This document shows positions 13,023-24,616 of a stretch of DNA of 64,000 bases, piece after piece. The stretch's first letter is position 1; each line of letters opens with the position of its first letter. Made by a program: the position numbers and the translations under genes. The notes under the pieces are model-generated. The model did not search any database. It worked only from the letters and a program-made list of their open reading frames with translations, and was not told the DNA's origin. The DNA is from Rotaria socialis (lineage: Eukaryota > Rotifera > Eurotatoria > Philodinida > Philodinidae). The stretch is from contig CAJNYU010001446.1 in the NCBI GenBank assembly GCA_905331475.1, forward strand, positions 67,554 to 131,553, written 5' to 3'.

Positions 13023-14570
13023 TGCTAATGACATTGATTGTAGGACACAAGTAAGAAAAAGATCGATCATTCTCGTTAGACTAACTATTGTCGCCGTCGT
13101 CATCAATAGGATTTCTTTTTGACGCTTATCAATACTTATTGATGACCTCCTGCTTCTCACGCTCTCTTTCTTCTATCTTTTAGATCAATGTATAAATTGT
13201 TTTGATCACGCATCTTAACTGCGTAAACGTCAACTAATCGTGAATGATAGTTTGACACGCATAGCTAACATTGTGCATATCTTGATGCTAGAGATTTGTT
13301 TGAGAGATATCAATCGTACGATCTCATGTTTTTATATTGAAAAATGTACCGTTTCATTTATAATTTATTCATCATCAGATATATTGCAGAAGTTCGGAGC
13401 CAGCTGTTCATACTATATGAACCACATCGTATGATTATATTCCTTTGAGCTTGATCAACCGAAAAAAAAAGAGAGAAAGACAGTAAGCAAATGAATACCT
13501 CGAAAACTGTGAATACTTAAGTAGTCATGACAAATAGTAATAAAGACAAATGCCGAGAAATAATTACGGTTCTAAGCCTAATGTTGAAAAATTGATGCTC
13601 ATTGAAGCGTTACTAGACGAACACACGAGTTTCTCGGTAGATACATACGCTATATCCTGATGTGCGAGGTGGGAGAGATTATAAATTAATTCTATATAGA
13701 TAATATTAGCATCAGCGTGCGCTTAACTTATTCTTTTCCCCTCCATTTAGTCTTATCATACAGAAGAAAGAGACAGTTATATCCGATTTCTCAATATCGT
13801 TAATTGTTAGGATTTTGTATTGTAACAAAACAAACAATACAATCAATTTGTTTCGTCCAGCCATTAATTATCATAAAACAACAATAGTTTCTTTGAAGTC
13901 AATCCTACTATTCGATGAATTAAAACCACCGAGTATTTTATGCTAATCGTTTTTTCTTACTTGACTCAATTGCAAAAGAATCATATATTCAAGCATCCGC
14001 AAATAACTTTCAAACGCATTGTTTCAAGTAATTCTATGTAAATAGTAGCCACTGGTCGACGACGACGGCCACGACGTTAAGTGTCAATGAGCTATTGGCA
14101 TGCAATGTGTGCTCAGACAGTTCGAGGAGAGAGAGTCGATACTTTTCGCATGATAACACATCGAAGAGTAGTAGGAGGAGGAGGAGGGCGATGGCAAAAT
14201 AAGAATGATAGAAAGAAACAGACTTCCGTCGCGTTAATTTATTGTAGGATGGAGTAGCTCAAAGAGAAAAAAAAGACAAGCAAACTTAATGTTAGTACGG
14301 CAATAAGTAATAGCAGTAGCTATTGCGTTGCTTTCCGGCAGTGTATTTATTCATTGACATGTTACAAGGTTTTAAACAAGCCTGATTCTTATCTCATTTG
14401 TCTGTTTCGTAACAAGAAGACAAGCAAAAATCTTTTCTATCGAAAGATGAGCACAACTTAGTAAGTAAGAGTTACTTATTTAAATAAAATTATGTGGACA
14501 ATTCCTTTTTATTAGAACAGAAAAAAAAATGATTCTTATTATTATATTTTTTGCATATTCCGACGATGTT

Positions 14571-14810
14571 TTAAATGAACTTTTCGCATTTTTTACACCA
14601 TCCATTATAACTTTCCGTACAGCCAGATAATTTCACGTGTCCTTCTTGTGCATACAATAATAACTCCTGCGATGGTTTACCACGAACAGTATGAATAACA
14701 CCACTCTTCGTTTGACAGGTTGGACATTTTGGGAGTTTGCTTCGATTGTTTTTGTAATAGTCATCAAGCATTTTCCGTTTACCATCCGATAATTTGTTGT
14801 TATCAGCCAT
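14571..14810 (-). CDS. Small zinc-ribbon-like protein, function unknown
   Basis: A 79-aa single-exon frame with an ATG start and TAA stop. It has a lysine-rich N-terminus (LSDGKRKMLDDYYKNN), then CPTC at about residues 29-32, and near the end GCTES followed by WCKKC. The two CxxC pairs could bind one zinc ion as in zinc ribbons. I do not recognise the family. The residue pattern is too orderly for a chance frame, but no intron or homologous domain confirms it. It is divergent from the Ig gene to the right, whose ATG is about 235 bp away. Confidence 0.5.
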   Translation of the reverse strand: MADNNKLSDGKRKMLDDYYKNNRSKLPKCPTCQTKSGVIHTVRGKPSQELLLYAQEGHVKLSGCTESYNGWCKKCEKFI

Positions 14811-15046
14811 GCTACGTGCAATTGTGAGTACTTTCGTAAAACTAACGCAAGTTGATAAGTTGTGTGATATTTATACGCAACACTTAAGAAATAAAAAGTA
14901 AAACCGAACGAACAAAAAAAAAGAGAAATGAGTAATCAGTCAATCAGAATTTTTTTCTTTTCAGATATGTCATCACACAGGCTATAGTGAGTCACAAGAA
15001 CAAATTAAAGGCGAGATAATATTTTACAAACAATGGTTCAAATAAA

Positions 15047-16229
15047 ATGTCACTATTGAAAGGTACGAACATGATTCTTTTGTATAATTTTCTGTTAATT
15101 GAAAAATAAATATCTCGTAGTTCTTTTGATATTACCATTTATTATTAACATCACATATTCAATGTATTATTTGGCAAATTTTCATGTTGATTATCCTGAT
15201 GCACGAATAAATACTGCAAATTGTGGTGACACAATTAGGCTTTCGTGCGTGATTGAAAATGAAAATAACTCTTCATCGACAGTATGAATGACTTTCTTCT
15301 ACAAGTTCATATCAAAAAGACTGTTTTTGTTCCTTTTATTTTTCATCTCAAGGTACCAGTTATGTGGTTTCGTTTGTATGAGAATGCCTATCCTCAACCA
15401 TTAATACTCGGCAACCGCCAATTAATCGATGATCAACGTTTTATGCCTCGTCTACATAATAATGATCATCGTTTAGAAATCAGTGGCGTAAGCAAAGATG
15501 ATGAAGGTTATTATTTATGTAAATCGGGAAACGAAATTCAAATAAGCTACAATTTGACAATTCTTTGTATGAATCTCTTTTTCATTTATCAAGAAAAAAA
15601 AAGAAAGAAGTTTGTTCGTATTATTTATTTTTCTTTAGCCAATACATGTATTGATATTTCTCCTGATCGTATCTGTGTTACTATTGATGAGCCAATTCAT
15701 CTTCTTTGTCGTATACATTCAATAAAGAATTCTAATGAAGTAAATTTACATGCTGAATGGACGCGTAATAATTATTTATTAGATAATTTAACCGAATATA
15801 TATCAAATTATTTATCTATTAATGGAATATTGCATGAGACACTATTGATAAAGCATGCAACTCGAAATGATACTGGTATTTATACATGTCGATATGGTGA
15901 TATGTTAACAGCATCAGCAGAAGTTATTGTCAATCAGTGTAGGTTTTTTTCCGTTGTTGAAATTTTTATTTTAGCGATAAACTATTTAATATGTTTATAT
16001 AGATCCTGGTGGTAGTAAATCACGTCGTTTAATATCACAGTTACGCGGTAACAAGTCTTCGTCAAAAGCATCATTACGAACAGTAGTCAGTTGTTTTTAT
16101 ATTGTCTATCAAATCGTTTTTGTCGCATTTGTGACACTCTCGTAAAAATATATACATATACATAAAAATCTATTATTTCAGATGTTGCGAAATCTTCACA
16201 ATGAGTTGCGACTAGAAAAGAAACAGTGA
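15047..16229 (+). CDS. Secreted protein with two immunoglobulin domains
   Basis: Six exons: 15047-15062, 15121-15281, 15353-15566, 15639-15938, 16003-16082, 16182-16229; 272 aa. The ATG is in a 16-bp first exon; splicing it to exon 2 yields a classic signal peptide (MSLLKVLLILPFIINITYS). Ig domain 1 has Cys48, Trp64 and Cys115 with the DDEGYYLC signature. Ig domain 2 has LLC at 152-154, Trp171 and the NDTGIYTC signature. The last about 45 residues are basic and Ser-rich, without a transmembrane segment or GPI signal, so the product is probably secreted. The family is ordinary Ig superfamily; partner and role are unknown. The micro-exon start is the weakest part of the model. Confidence 0.8.
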
Positions 16230-16680
16230 ACTAACAACAGATTGTTCTTTTGTTTCCATTTTGTCTTTTTTCTTTTTTTAATGTGCACCTATTCGGTAAC
16301 ACTTCTTGCTTCATTTATTGATGTTATACATATATTGAAGAGTAATGCATAACGATTATTTTCAATAGTAGGACTAAGGTGTTTGTATGTATATATTATT
16401 CTGTTCGTTAATGATAGATCACGAGTTTGACTTTATGATTATCCCTAACATATCAAATTACGAGTTGAGTCATAAGATATTTTATATGTCTCCGATATTA
16501 ACTTTTGATCAAAATGTGTGTTTGTTTAAGCATTTACGATTGCCTATAAAACTGCCATCTGCTTGTTAGATTAACTAGTATGTTCGATATGTATACGAGT
16601 TAGTTTTTTTATGAAGTGAATTCAAATGATCCTTACATAGAAATAACACATCTATTATATTCATATGCATATATAAATCA

Positions 16681-16686
16681 AATAAA
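16681..16686 (+). promoter_or_regulatory. Candidate poly(A) signal
   Basis: AATAAA about 450 bp downstream of the Ig-domain gene stop; other weaker candidates lie nearby. Confidence 0.3.
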
Positions 16687-17290
16687 CCAAATGTTATATA
16701 AAAAGTGTAATGTACGAATAGATAACATAATACAATTGAAACAAATCAATGATTTATAGCATAAAAGTTAAAAAACTAACAGAATGAAAAAGAAAATGAA
16801 CTCGATGAAGTTGATAAGTACAGCATAGACATGAACAAACAATAAATGAATAATATCTTTAATAAATTTGTTTCAGAGAAAGTCTTCTTGAATTTTTGCA
16901 TAGTATGTAAAAGATTTTGATTAGTAATGCCTTTCCGATAGTGAAAAATATTCTAAGAGCAAAAAAACAACACTCAGAAAATTCTTCGGCGTTGTGCCGG
17001 CCACATCATTTTTATAACGGCAGCTTTTGCGTGATGTAAATATAATTTATCGAACCTATGTAATAATTGAGTTGCATTCCCAGTGATATCGTTTAGTTAA
17101 ATTCACGATAAACTGCTTTATTCATATAAAGTATCGAAAACTTTAACGAGCTCTACTCCGGAGTTATTAAGCTAAAAAATAGTGTTCTTGAGTAGTTTTT
17201 TTTTGAAAACTCTTATGATTTTGAAAAGATATAATCGGTCAATTAGCGTTATGCATCTGTTCAGTCAACAACTTACATCGCAATGTTAGA

Positions 17291-17634
17291 TTAAATAAAT
17301 GAGGAAACATCGGATTCGCATCCGAATGTTATGTGTGCTGCAAAAACTGAGTCAATTTATATATGTTGTGAATAGTTCTAAGAAAAAAATTTTTTTTTAA
17401 AAATCCCTGCACTCCCCCTCACGGATGGTCTGATCAAAAATGACAAGTTTTTCGATAACTCAGCCATTTCTTGACGGATCCTTCTCATCTTCGAACTTGA
17501 CTGAGATATTAATGAGATCATTATGTGTACAAAATTTCATGACAATTGGATGAGGCTTTCAAAGGTTATCGTGTTAACGGCTGGACACACTGACCGAATC
17601 TAGAGTGTACTCACTTTTTTTGAGTACACAAAAA
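17291..17634 (+). mobile_element. Dispersed repeat, copy 3 (short form, inverted)
   Basis: Same family as copy 1 but in the opposite orientation. It starts TTAAATAAATGAGGAAACATCGG and ends with the palindrome GTGTACTCAC-T(n)-TGAGTACACAAAA. It shares the exact short-form junction TGCAAAAACTGAGTC with copy 1. Confidence 0.85.
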
Positions 17635-19911
17635 GCAAGAATCAATGCAAATATTTCTCCCTACACGTTGTTTGTTCAAGTTATGAAACTAAATATAAGA
17701 CCTAAAAACTCACTCATCCTTGTGTTTTTTTACTAAACACACACACCCTAATGAATTCATGTCAAAAAGACAAAATATGTAATTACTTCAAAAGAGCAAT
17801 GACCTTCAGCAACAAAACAAATGATTCACGAAGCCAAAAAGTCAGCATTATGTAAATATTTAAGACAATCAAATAATTTATTGTATGAGATATTTGATTT
17901 CCCTCACCTATTAAATGAACACGTTAATATCTAACAACTTCAATCATTTCTATTAATCGAGTGGAAAACAATATTCGCATTACTTTCTCTTTGTATCGCT
18001 GCAATAAATATTCTACAATGCAGCCATTGTTCAGATGTATCAAATGAGTTTTACTAAGACTATCGATGAAAACTTGCAATGATACCTATTATTGATAATA
18101 TGTATATCTAGTGAATAATAAAACTATATTCAAATTTAACTTTATATTCAAGAATCAAGATTTGTGTCTGAGATTATCCTTTGTCAAGTATTTTATTTTT
18201 CATGAAAAAAATGTGGGAGAAGATGACTCATAGCAGCCAAATTAAAATTATTATCAGCTGTGTTTGAACGCGTGCATATACACATGCACGTAAACCTACT
18301 CATTCTTAAGAGATTTGCTAAAGGCTATTAAAGGTAAATTTTTACTTCGAGGAGTAGCCTATCAGTAGGTTACATCTAATCAAATTAACTGGCGAATTCA
18401 TTTGGTCAATATGAAAATATTAAGGGAATCTTTTTTTTATGTATCATTTTCTTAAACTAACTAGTCGATGATTTATAGAGTAACTAGAAGTTATTTTTCT
18501 TTAAATAATGATCGATGCTGAAATAATGGAGATATAGCGGATGATATACTGACATCAATAAAAATAAAGATGTTTCATTATGTTTACATTTATTTTGCCG
18601 TACAGATTACTACGAGAGAACAACGTTTCTTTTCGATTCAAAATTGAAAGATTGTAAAACACTATAATGATTCAGGTATGTTTCAATGTGCGATTATGAC
18701 AAACTGTTGGCTTGCTGCTGCCATTTTCTTATATACGCATAAAGTCTTGAGGATTTTTTTCATCCTTTTAAATATGATCATTTGACCGGTTTTTGGTGAA
18801 ATATTTTTTCACACCAATATTTAGTTCTTTAGAACGAAATGATGAACATTAAGTGAAAGAATAAATCCATCGACACGTTTATCAACTGTAGACTTCTATA
18901 CTATAGAATTCCACTGACGTCATAGCTCAGAAGTCTGTTGAGTCTTCTAACTATGGCTGCATTGTTTTTGAAGCCACAATTCGGTTGATTTGTTTACACG
19001 AAAGAATCTATTTCTACAATTTCTAAATATTACTTTCTCGATTATATTCAAGTAAAATGTTACAACGCATAGTTCCTGTGATGAAAATCTCATCGACAAA
19101 GAACTGTATAGTTTTTATTCTAGGACTTTTTTTCGTTGGCAGAGATGACTAAAGATCCTATTGTTTATTAGTATTTATGTAGCCTATGATAGTCAATGTT
19201 CTCCATTATTCTAGATACGTGAAATATATTAAATAATGTTTAGCTGTTGCATTGTTTTTCAGAAATAAGATCAATAAATGCTTGCGTTGGATTTTCATTC
19301 CTCATCGTCATGATTACTTGCAAAACGAAACTTGAATATATTTAATTTATAAACGCACATAATACTTTTTTGCAATAGTATTGTTTAACTTCTTCAAAAT
19401 GGTTGACACTGGGTTGTCATTGCCAACAAATAAAAAAAAGAGAAAATGCTACTTCTGCTCATGCAGCGATTGAATCTTGTAGCCATTAAGTTTGATGCAT
19501 TGCATTGAGGAGAAAAGTAGTAGTTTGTTGTTATAGTTTTTAATCATTACTTTATTTACGTAGTCGTTTCGCTTCTGTTTGAACGTCTATATGCACAAAT
19601 AAGAGAAAATAGTATCGTATCTTGAACAAATCGCATGCAGATTGATTTTTTCATAAACTTAAACTAGCGGAAGTATAGTATAGATTGCATAAACTTTATT
19701 TCTCTTCATAGTAAATTTCTGGATCAAGAGTTCAAAATTTTGAGGTAAACTAGAGAATGACATGAATGCTTTGTTTCGCATAGCATTGAAACCGATGGGT
19801 AATGAAAGTCAACGTAAAAATCGAAACCAATAGAATGTGACAATAATACAGGTTCCACATCGTTTATTCAGTGAATATGAACAATTTAATAATGTATCAT
19901 CTGCAGTTTTC

Positions 19912-20149
19912 TTTTGTGTACTAAAAAAGTGAGTACATTCTAGAATCGATTAGTGTGTCCGGCAGGCCGTAGGCGCGATAACTTTCGAAAGGAGAGTCAG
20001 ATCATGGTGAAATTTTTCACACAGTTCAATCTCACGAATATCTCGGTCGAGTTCGAAGATGAGAATGATCCCTCAAGAAATGGTTGAGTTATCGAAAAAA
20101 TTATCATTTTTGGCCAGACAATCCCTGAGGAGGAGTACAGGGATTTTTT
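19912..20149 (-). mobile_element. Dispersed repeat, copy 4 (truncated by assembly gap)
   Basis: The palindrome end and about 235 bp of the family are present, then the sequence enters the N run right after the GGGATTTTTT segment. It is closest to copy 5: both share TTCTAGAATCGAT, the GGAGAGTCAGATC segment and CAATCTCA. Whether it is long or short form cannot be seen. Confidence 0.85.
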
Positions 20150-20553
20150 NNNNNNNNNNNNNNNNNNNNNNNNNNNNNNNNNNNNNNNNNNNNNNNNNNN
20201 NNNNNNNNNNNNNNNNNNNNNNNNNNNNNNNNNNNNNNNNNNNNNNNNNNNNNNNNNNNNNNNNNNNNNNNNNNNNNNNNNNNNNNNNNNNNNNNNNNNN
20301 NNNNNNNNNNNNNNNNNNNNNNNNNNNNNNNNNNNNNNNNNNNNNNNNNNNNNNNNNNNNNNNNNNNNNNNNNNNNNNNNNNNNNNNNNNNNNNNNNNNN
20401 NNNNNNNNNNNNNNNNNNNNNNNNNNNNNNNNNNNNNNNNNNNNNNNNNNNNNNNNNNNNNNNNNNNNNNNNNNNNNNNNNNNNNNNNNNNNNNNNNNNN
20501 NNNNNNNNNNNNNNNNNNNNNNNNNNNNNNNNNNNNNNNNNNNNNNNNNNNNN
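20150..20553. other. Assembly gap (404 N)
   Basis: A run of N begins inside repeat copy 4 and ends inside a coding exon. Upstream exons of the glycosyltransferase may be hidden here. Confidence 0.99.
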
Positions 20554-20874
20554 ATCACATTGGAAACTTACTTGGAACAGCTAGGAAATGTAAAATTTGT
20601 TTTATCACCCCCTGGTGGTGGCACTGATTGCCATCGAACATGGGAGACTTTATATATGGGTGCTGTTCCTATTGTTCTTTCATCAGGACTTGATCCATTA
20701 TTTTCAAAAACAAGATCAGTTATTGCCAATGATTGGTCGCAGCTGACACAAGATTTTTTATTATCATTCAACTTTTCCCTCAATGACCACATCATACCAG
20801 ATGTTTTAAATGCTCGTTATTGGCGTGAAACACTTTTCAGACATCGACATAATTATTCGCTAGTGTCACCGTAA
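20554..20874 (+). CDS. Exostosin-like glycosyltransferase, C-terminal fragment
   Basis: The visible 106 codons run from the gap to TAA at 20872-20874. The core FVLSPPGGGTDCHRTWE followed by LYMGAVPIVL and LDPLF is characteristic of exostosin/GT47-type glycosyltransferases: a nucleotide-sugar-binding loop, then the HRTWE acidic helix. NDWSQLTQDF and the NARYWRETL end also fit. Family members work in the Golgi or on secreted glycans; substrate cannot be told from this fragment. The N-terminus is lost in the gap and no catalytic DxD can be checked. A poly(A) signal AATAAA follows at 20898-20903. Confidence 0.75.
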   Translation: MTLETYLEQLGNVKFVLSPPGGGTDCHRTWETLYMGAVPIVLSSGLDPLFSKTRSVIANDWSQLTQDFLLSFNFSLNDHIIPDVLNARYWRETLFRHRHNYSLVSP

Positions 20875-22193
20875 ACAATTTTATGTTTTCCCAGCGAAAT
20901 AAATAAAACATATGTTTGTTTTTCAATGTGTTGATATAAAACCACGATCTCTCATTAATTATTTTTTAAAATAAAAGGCAAAATGTTTTTGGGTATGCCA
21001 ACACAATTAACGTAACATAATGCAGTGGTAAGTAAAATAGGATTATTTCTGCCCTTCGCTGAAGTTTTTCAACATCATCCATACATATCAATTTTTGTCT
21101 TACAGAGTTATTTTGCTCATTGGATCAACTAAGATACATAAACAAAATAAAATAAATGCTCATTTCGTCAGGTCGTGCCTTGTTTGGTTTCATTACTTGT
21201 AAATTTGATTTCATCAAGCACCTAGTCATATGGTTCAAATAAATTCTGCAATAAATATTTTTGCTTTTAAATTTGTATTTTCTCGACAGATTGCATCTCA
21301 TACTTTATGATACATTCTATACTTACTAAACTCTGCATTGAATACATTTATAAGTGTATTTAATGGCTTTTTCTGTAGAATACAACATATAAATAAATTT
21401 CATTTAACTTGTTATTCATGTCTAGCCAATTTTTGTTTTCAAGCGAACGGTAGATTCAATGGATTATTCTCTATCTTCAGTTTATGAATAATTTTACTAC
21501 AGCACACACACACACATAGAGATGTAACACGAATGACTGATCTGCTACGACGAAGCAAAAATAGATTCTTGATTTTTTTAAACTTTCGCATGCCTTATTG
21601 AATCAGTTTTTCCATTTTCATTTCAAAATTTCTCGAAATAAATCAAATTCATCGAAAATATTTTCTTACTAGCCACCTTTGAAAAGTACATCATTTTATT
21701 TTTCGTCATGCACTTTCATGTTTTGGTTTAAAAGGTAAAAGCATATTTGTACTATAGATCGTTTCCATAAGTCAACACAAGAAAGACAATTTAAATGGCT
21801 TCGATGAGCTTTTTCTCATTTTAACGTATATTTTCTAAAAATCATAGAAGCCCGAACACATCCTAGCAAACCTACAGCAATCTTTGAAGAAAAAGTTAAT
21901 GAAGTTCATGATCTCACTTTTTGTTCGATTATATTCAAGTCTAACTAAACGTCTTCTGATTTTTACTATATATTATGCTAATTTTGTGTCATGTTTTTCT
22001 TCTTGAAACACGAAGACCACGATCTATAAGATCTTGGTCACAATATTTCTCAAATATAATTCTAAGAAAATTCTCTATCGAAATTATTGTAAAATATGAG
22101 ATCAAAGCGTGAACTGGCATTTTATTTAGTTCAAATGATATAAAACACATCGAATCACCGGTGTCTTTATACGTATATGCTTTGACTTGAACA
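20875..22193. other. Intergenic, convergent 3' ends
   Basis: Lies between the stop codons of the glycosyltransferase (+) and DcpS (-). Apart from a short CA run near 21503, nothing is seen. Confidence 0.5.
20898..20903 (+). promoter_or_regulatory. Poly(A) signal of glycosyltransferase gene
   Basis: AATAAA begins 24 bp after the stop codon. Confidence 0.6.
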
Positions 22194-24616
22194 TTATGCT
22201 TCCTTATTTTTTGTTTGTTCACTTTCTTCTAAAAGCTGATAGAGCTTATCATTCACAGGAATTTTATAATATAATGTTTTGGTTTGATAATAATCAGGTT
22301 TTAATGCTAAATGGTCCATAACATCCTGTACGAGATGGGCTCGTTCAACTTCACAACCGCATGCACGATTGTGTATTGTTGTAAAATGAACATGTAAATG
22401 ATAAAATGTTGGTGGATAATGAAAAAAAGCACGAATAACATTTTTTGCTATGCCATATTTTGTTGAAATGAAATCCTAAAAATATTGAAAATAACAAGAA
22501 AAGAAAATTCGAATACAAAATTTACCAATGTTTTTTCAAGTAAAGATTCGAGCAATGGTATATGTTCAGGTTTTAAATCTCGTATACTATGTATACCATG
22601 TGATTTAACAAGAACTAATAAATGTAATGAATCCATAGATTTTCCATCCCACATTATATCAGGTAATAGAAGAAACTGATCAGTTTCTAATAAAATTCGT
22701 TCACGTTCTGATTTACCATCAATTATATTATAAACCCATTGAGAATTAAGTTGATTTTGTTCAATATATGGCCGAACGATTGTTTGATAGCGTTCACTGG
22801 TTTCACTAATAAGACAACTCTGTTTTCGAGAGTACTTTTTAATATGTAATGGCGTTGCAGGATGAATAAATGCCAATTTAATATCTAACAAAAAGTGCAA
22901 ATTTTTGAATTCATTTTATTCGTATTTAAAACTTGATTCAAGAACTACAGTCCTTTGATTCCAAATACAGAGAGAAAAAAAAATAGATATCTTTTTTGAC
23001 TGTTCATAATTTTGACCCTTTTTGTGTACTCAAAAAGTGAGTACATACATTCTAGAATCGATCAGTGTGTCCGGCCGTCCGTAGGCACGATAACTTTCGA
23101 AAGGAGAGTCAGATCGTGATGAAATTTTCCACACCGTTCAATCTCATGAATATCTCGGTCGAGTTCGAAGATGAGAATGATCCCTCAAGAAATGGTTGAG
23201 TTATCGAAAAAATTATCATTTTTGACCAGACCATCCCTGAGGAGGGGTACAGGGATTTTTTCAAAAAATACAAATTTTTCTCAGAATTATTCACAACATA
23301 CATAAATCGACTCAGTTTTTAACGCTGATTCCGAATCTGATATTAGTTTCAAACTAAATTGTAGCTCTCTAACGAAACATCGCCTGAGAAACGTCTCAAA
23401 ATGCACAAAAACTGTATCCAGAAATCAAATTGCCTAGTTTCTCATGATAATTTTGGTGTTCAGACATTCTAGAATGAGACGTATGTCCCATGCACTTTTT
23501 GCAGTACACATAACTCTCGGATGAAATCCGAAGTTGCCACATTTATTTAATGTATTAAATGTGTATGGTCATATACAAGTCATGGTTCGTTAAAACCGAC
23601 TAAATCTTTAAAGGCAATCATTATCAACAAACAGATATGAAGACTCATTTTATGTATTTTTTACCCTTGTCGTATTTTGTGTTTTAAATACTCTGTATAT
23701 TTGTTTTTGCTTGAATTGTTATTTATACATATTAATCAGTGATTGGATTGGCACTGCGTTTATCTGCGCTTAAAAATTAAGCGATATGGCAAACTCTTCC
23801 AAAATACACACTCATACATTACAGAGGATGAAGAAGAGCGTATTACCAAAATGAGCTGTTTCAAACATTTATGTTTTGAAATATCTTCTGAAAAACTCAT
23901 TACTCCAAGATATGAATGCCCATTCGAGATGATCAGGAAAACAAGCATGCTTATCCATAGATACTGAAACAGCTGATGAACGCTTGTCTCTTGTTCAACA
24001 TAACTAATATGCCATACTGAGAATTCGAACTGTGATATACAAGTTGATACTAGTATAATACATTATGATACCATTTTATAACTCTCATGAAACAAAAACA
24101 TCGAAAATAGCACTCCGAGACTTGTTCATTGTAATAGTTGATAGTCAGTAGTGATGTTAACTACTCTGCATAAATCCATACCATCATATAGTCTATACTA
24201 TTCTTTAACAAATATCCGAACTGAATCAACATACAATAAAAATGAATATCCAAACCAAAACACATTTCTCAATCTTAATGTACGACCAAACGACTGCCAA
24301 GCTATCTTTGACTTCAACGAATGAATAAAAATCTGCTCTTTGAAATAAATTTTCACATACCATTACATGCTGATCGTGCTTCAACTGTATATTTATGATA
24401 GATATCATTAATAAAATCTACTTTAAATTGTTGTTGATCATCGTTCATTAATTTAACAACTTCATCAAAATGGAATGGTGTTTTTTCAAAAACTAATACA
24501 GCTGATTGTTTTTCACCTTCCGTTCCTTCAACTTCACCTTCAATAGCAGCAAATTTCGATTCTTGATCATCATTTAATATGCGTACTAATTTAACTTTTT
24601 TATTCCAATCTTCCAT
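22194..24616 (-). CDS. DCPS: DcpS, scavenger m7GpppX diphosphatase (HIT family)
   Basis: Three exons on the minus strand: 24616-24361, 22884-22526, 22475-22194; 298 aa (human is about 337). The N-terminal domain carries EKTPFHF; the middle carries the segments SQWVYNIIDGK, LLPDIMWDG and LHLLVLVKSHGIHSIRDL. The C-terminal HIT motif is H231-L-H233-V-H235-F, the catalytic triad that attacks the cap phosphate. DcpS hydrolyses cap fragments left by 3'-5' mRNA decay. Intron 1 is 1,476 bp, far longer than the usual 50-70 bp, and holds dispersed-repeat copy 5. An acceptor-like TTTTCAG ends 9 nt before the ATG. Confidence 0.95.
23020..23550 (-). mobile_element. Dispersed repeat, copy 5 (long form, inside DcpS intron)
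   Basis: About 530 bp, inserted in the first intron of DcpS in the same orientation as that gene if read by its zinc-finger frame. The minus-strand frame from ATG 23542 to TGA 23396-23398 is 48 codons with C14, C17, H29 and H33. It matches copy 2 except for a few substitutions (CKKC for CKRC, GHT for GHM) and an 11-bp length difference near the end that changes the reading frame. Confidence 0.85.

Larger units (their letters stand above)
5649..14570. other. Large non-coding stretch downstream of gsc
   Basis: About 8.9 kb in which I see no coding exon with family similarity or a plausible splice chain. It contains two copies of the dispersed repeat (6421-6766 and 8334-8845), short microsatellites (CA near 11599, GA near 11949, ATTC near 11137) and a 12-bp-arm hairpin at 12991-13022. 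It could hold gsc enhancers or non-coding transcripts; nothing in the sequence proves either. Confidence 0.5.
16230..19911. other. Non-coding stretch between Ig gene and gap
   Basis: No exons recognised. It contains repeat copy 3 (17291-17634). A small inverted repeat, CGTGCAT and ATGCACG, lies at 18271-18290. Confidence 0.5.

Noticed and set aside
12856-13160. Overlapping frames on both strands around the hairpin
   Set aside because: Composition is not protein-like, no splice continuity and no family match; the inverted repeat explains similar frames on both strands.
20059-20553. Open frame running through the N gap into the glycosyltransferase exon
   Set aside because: N codons keep the frame open artificially; the part before the gap is the dispersed repeat, not coding sequence of the enzyme.
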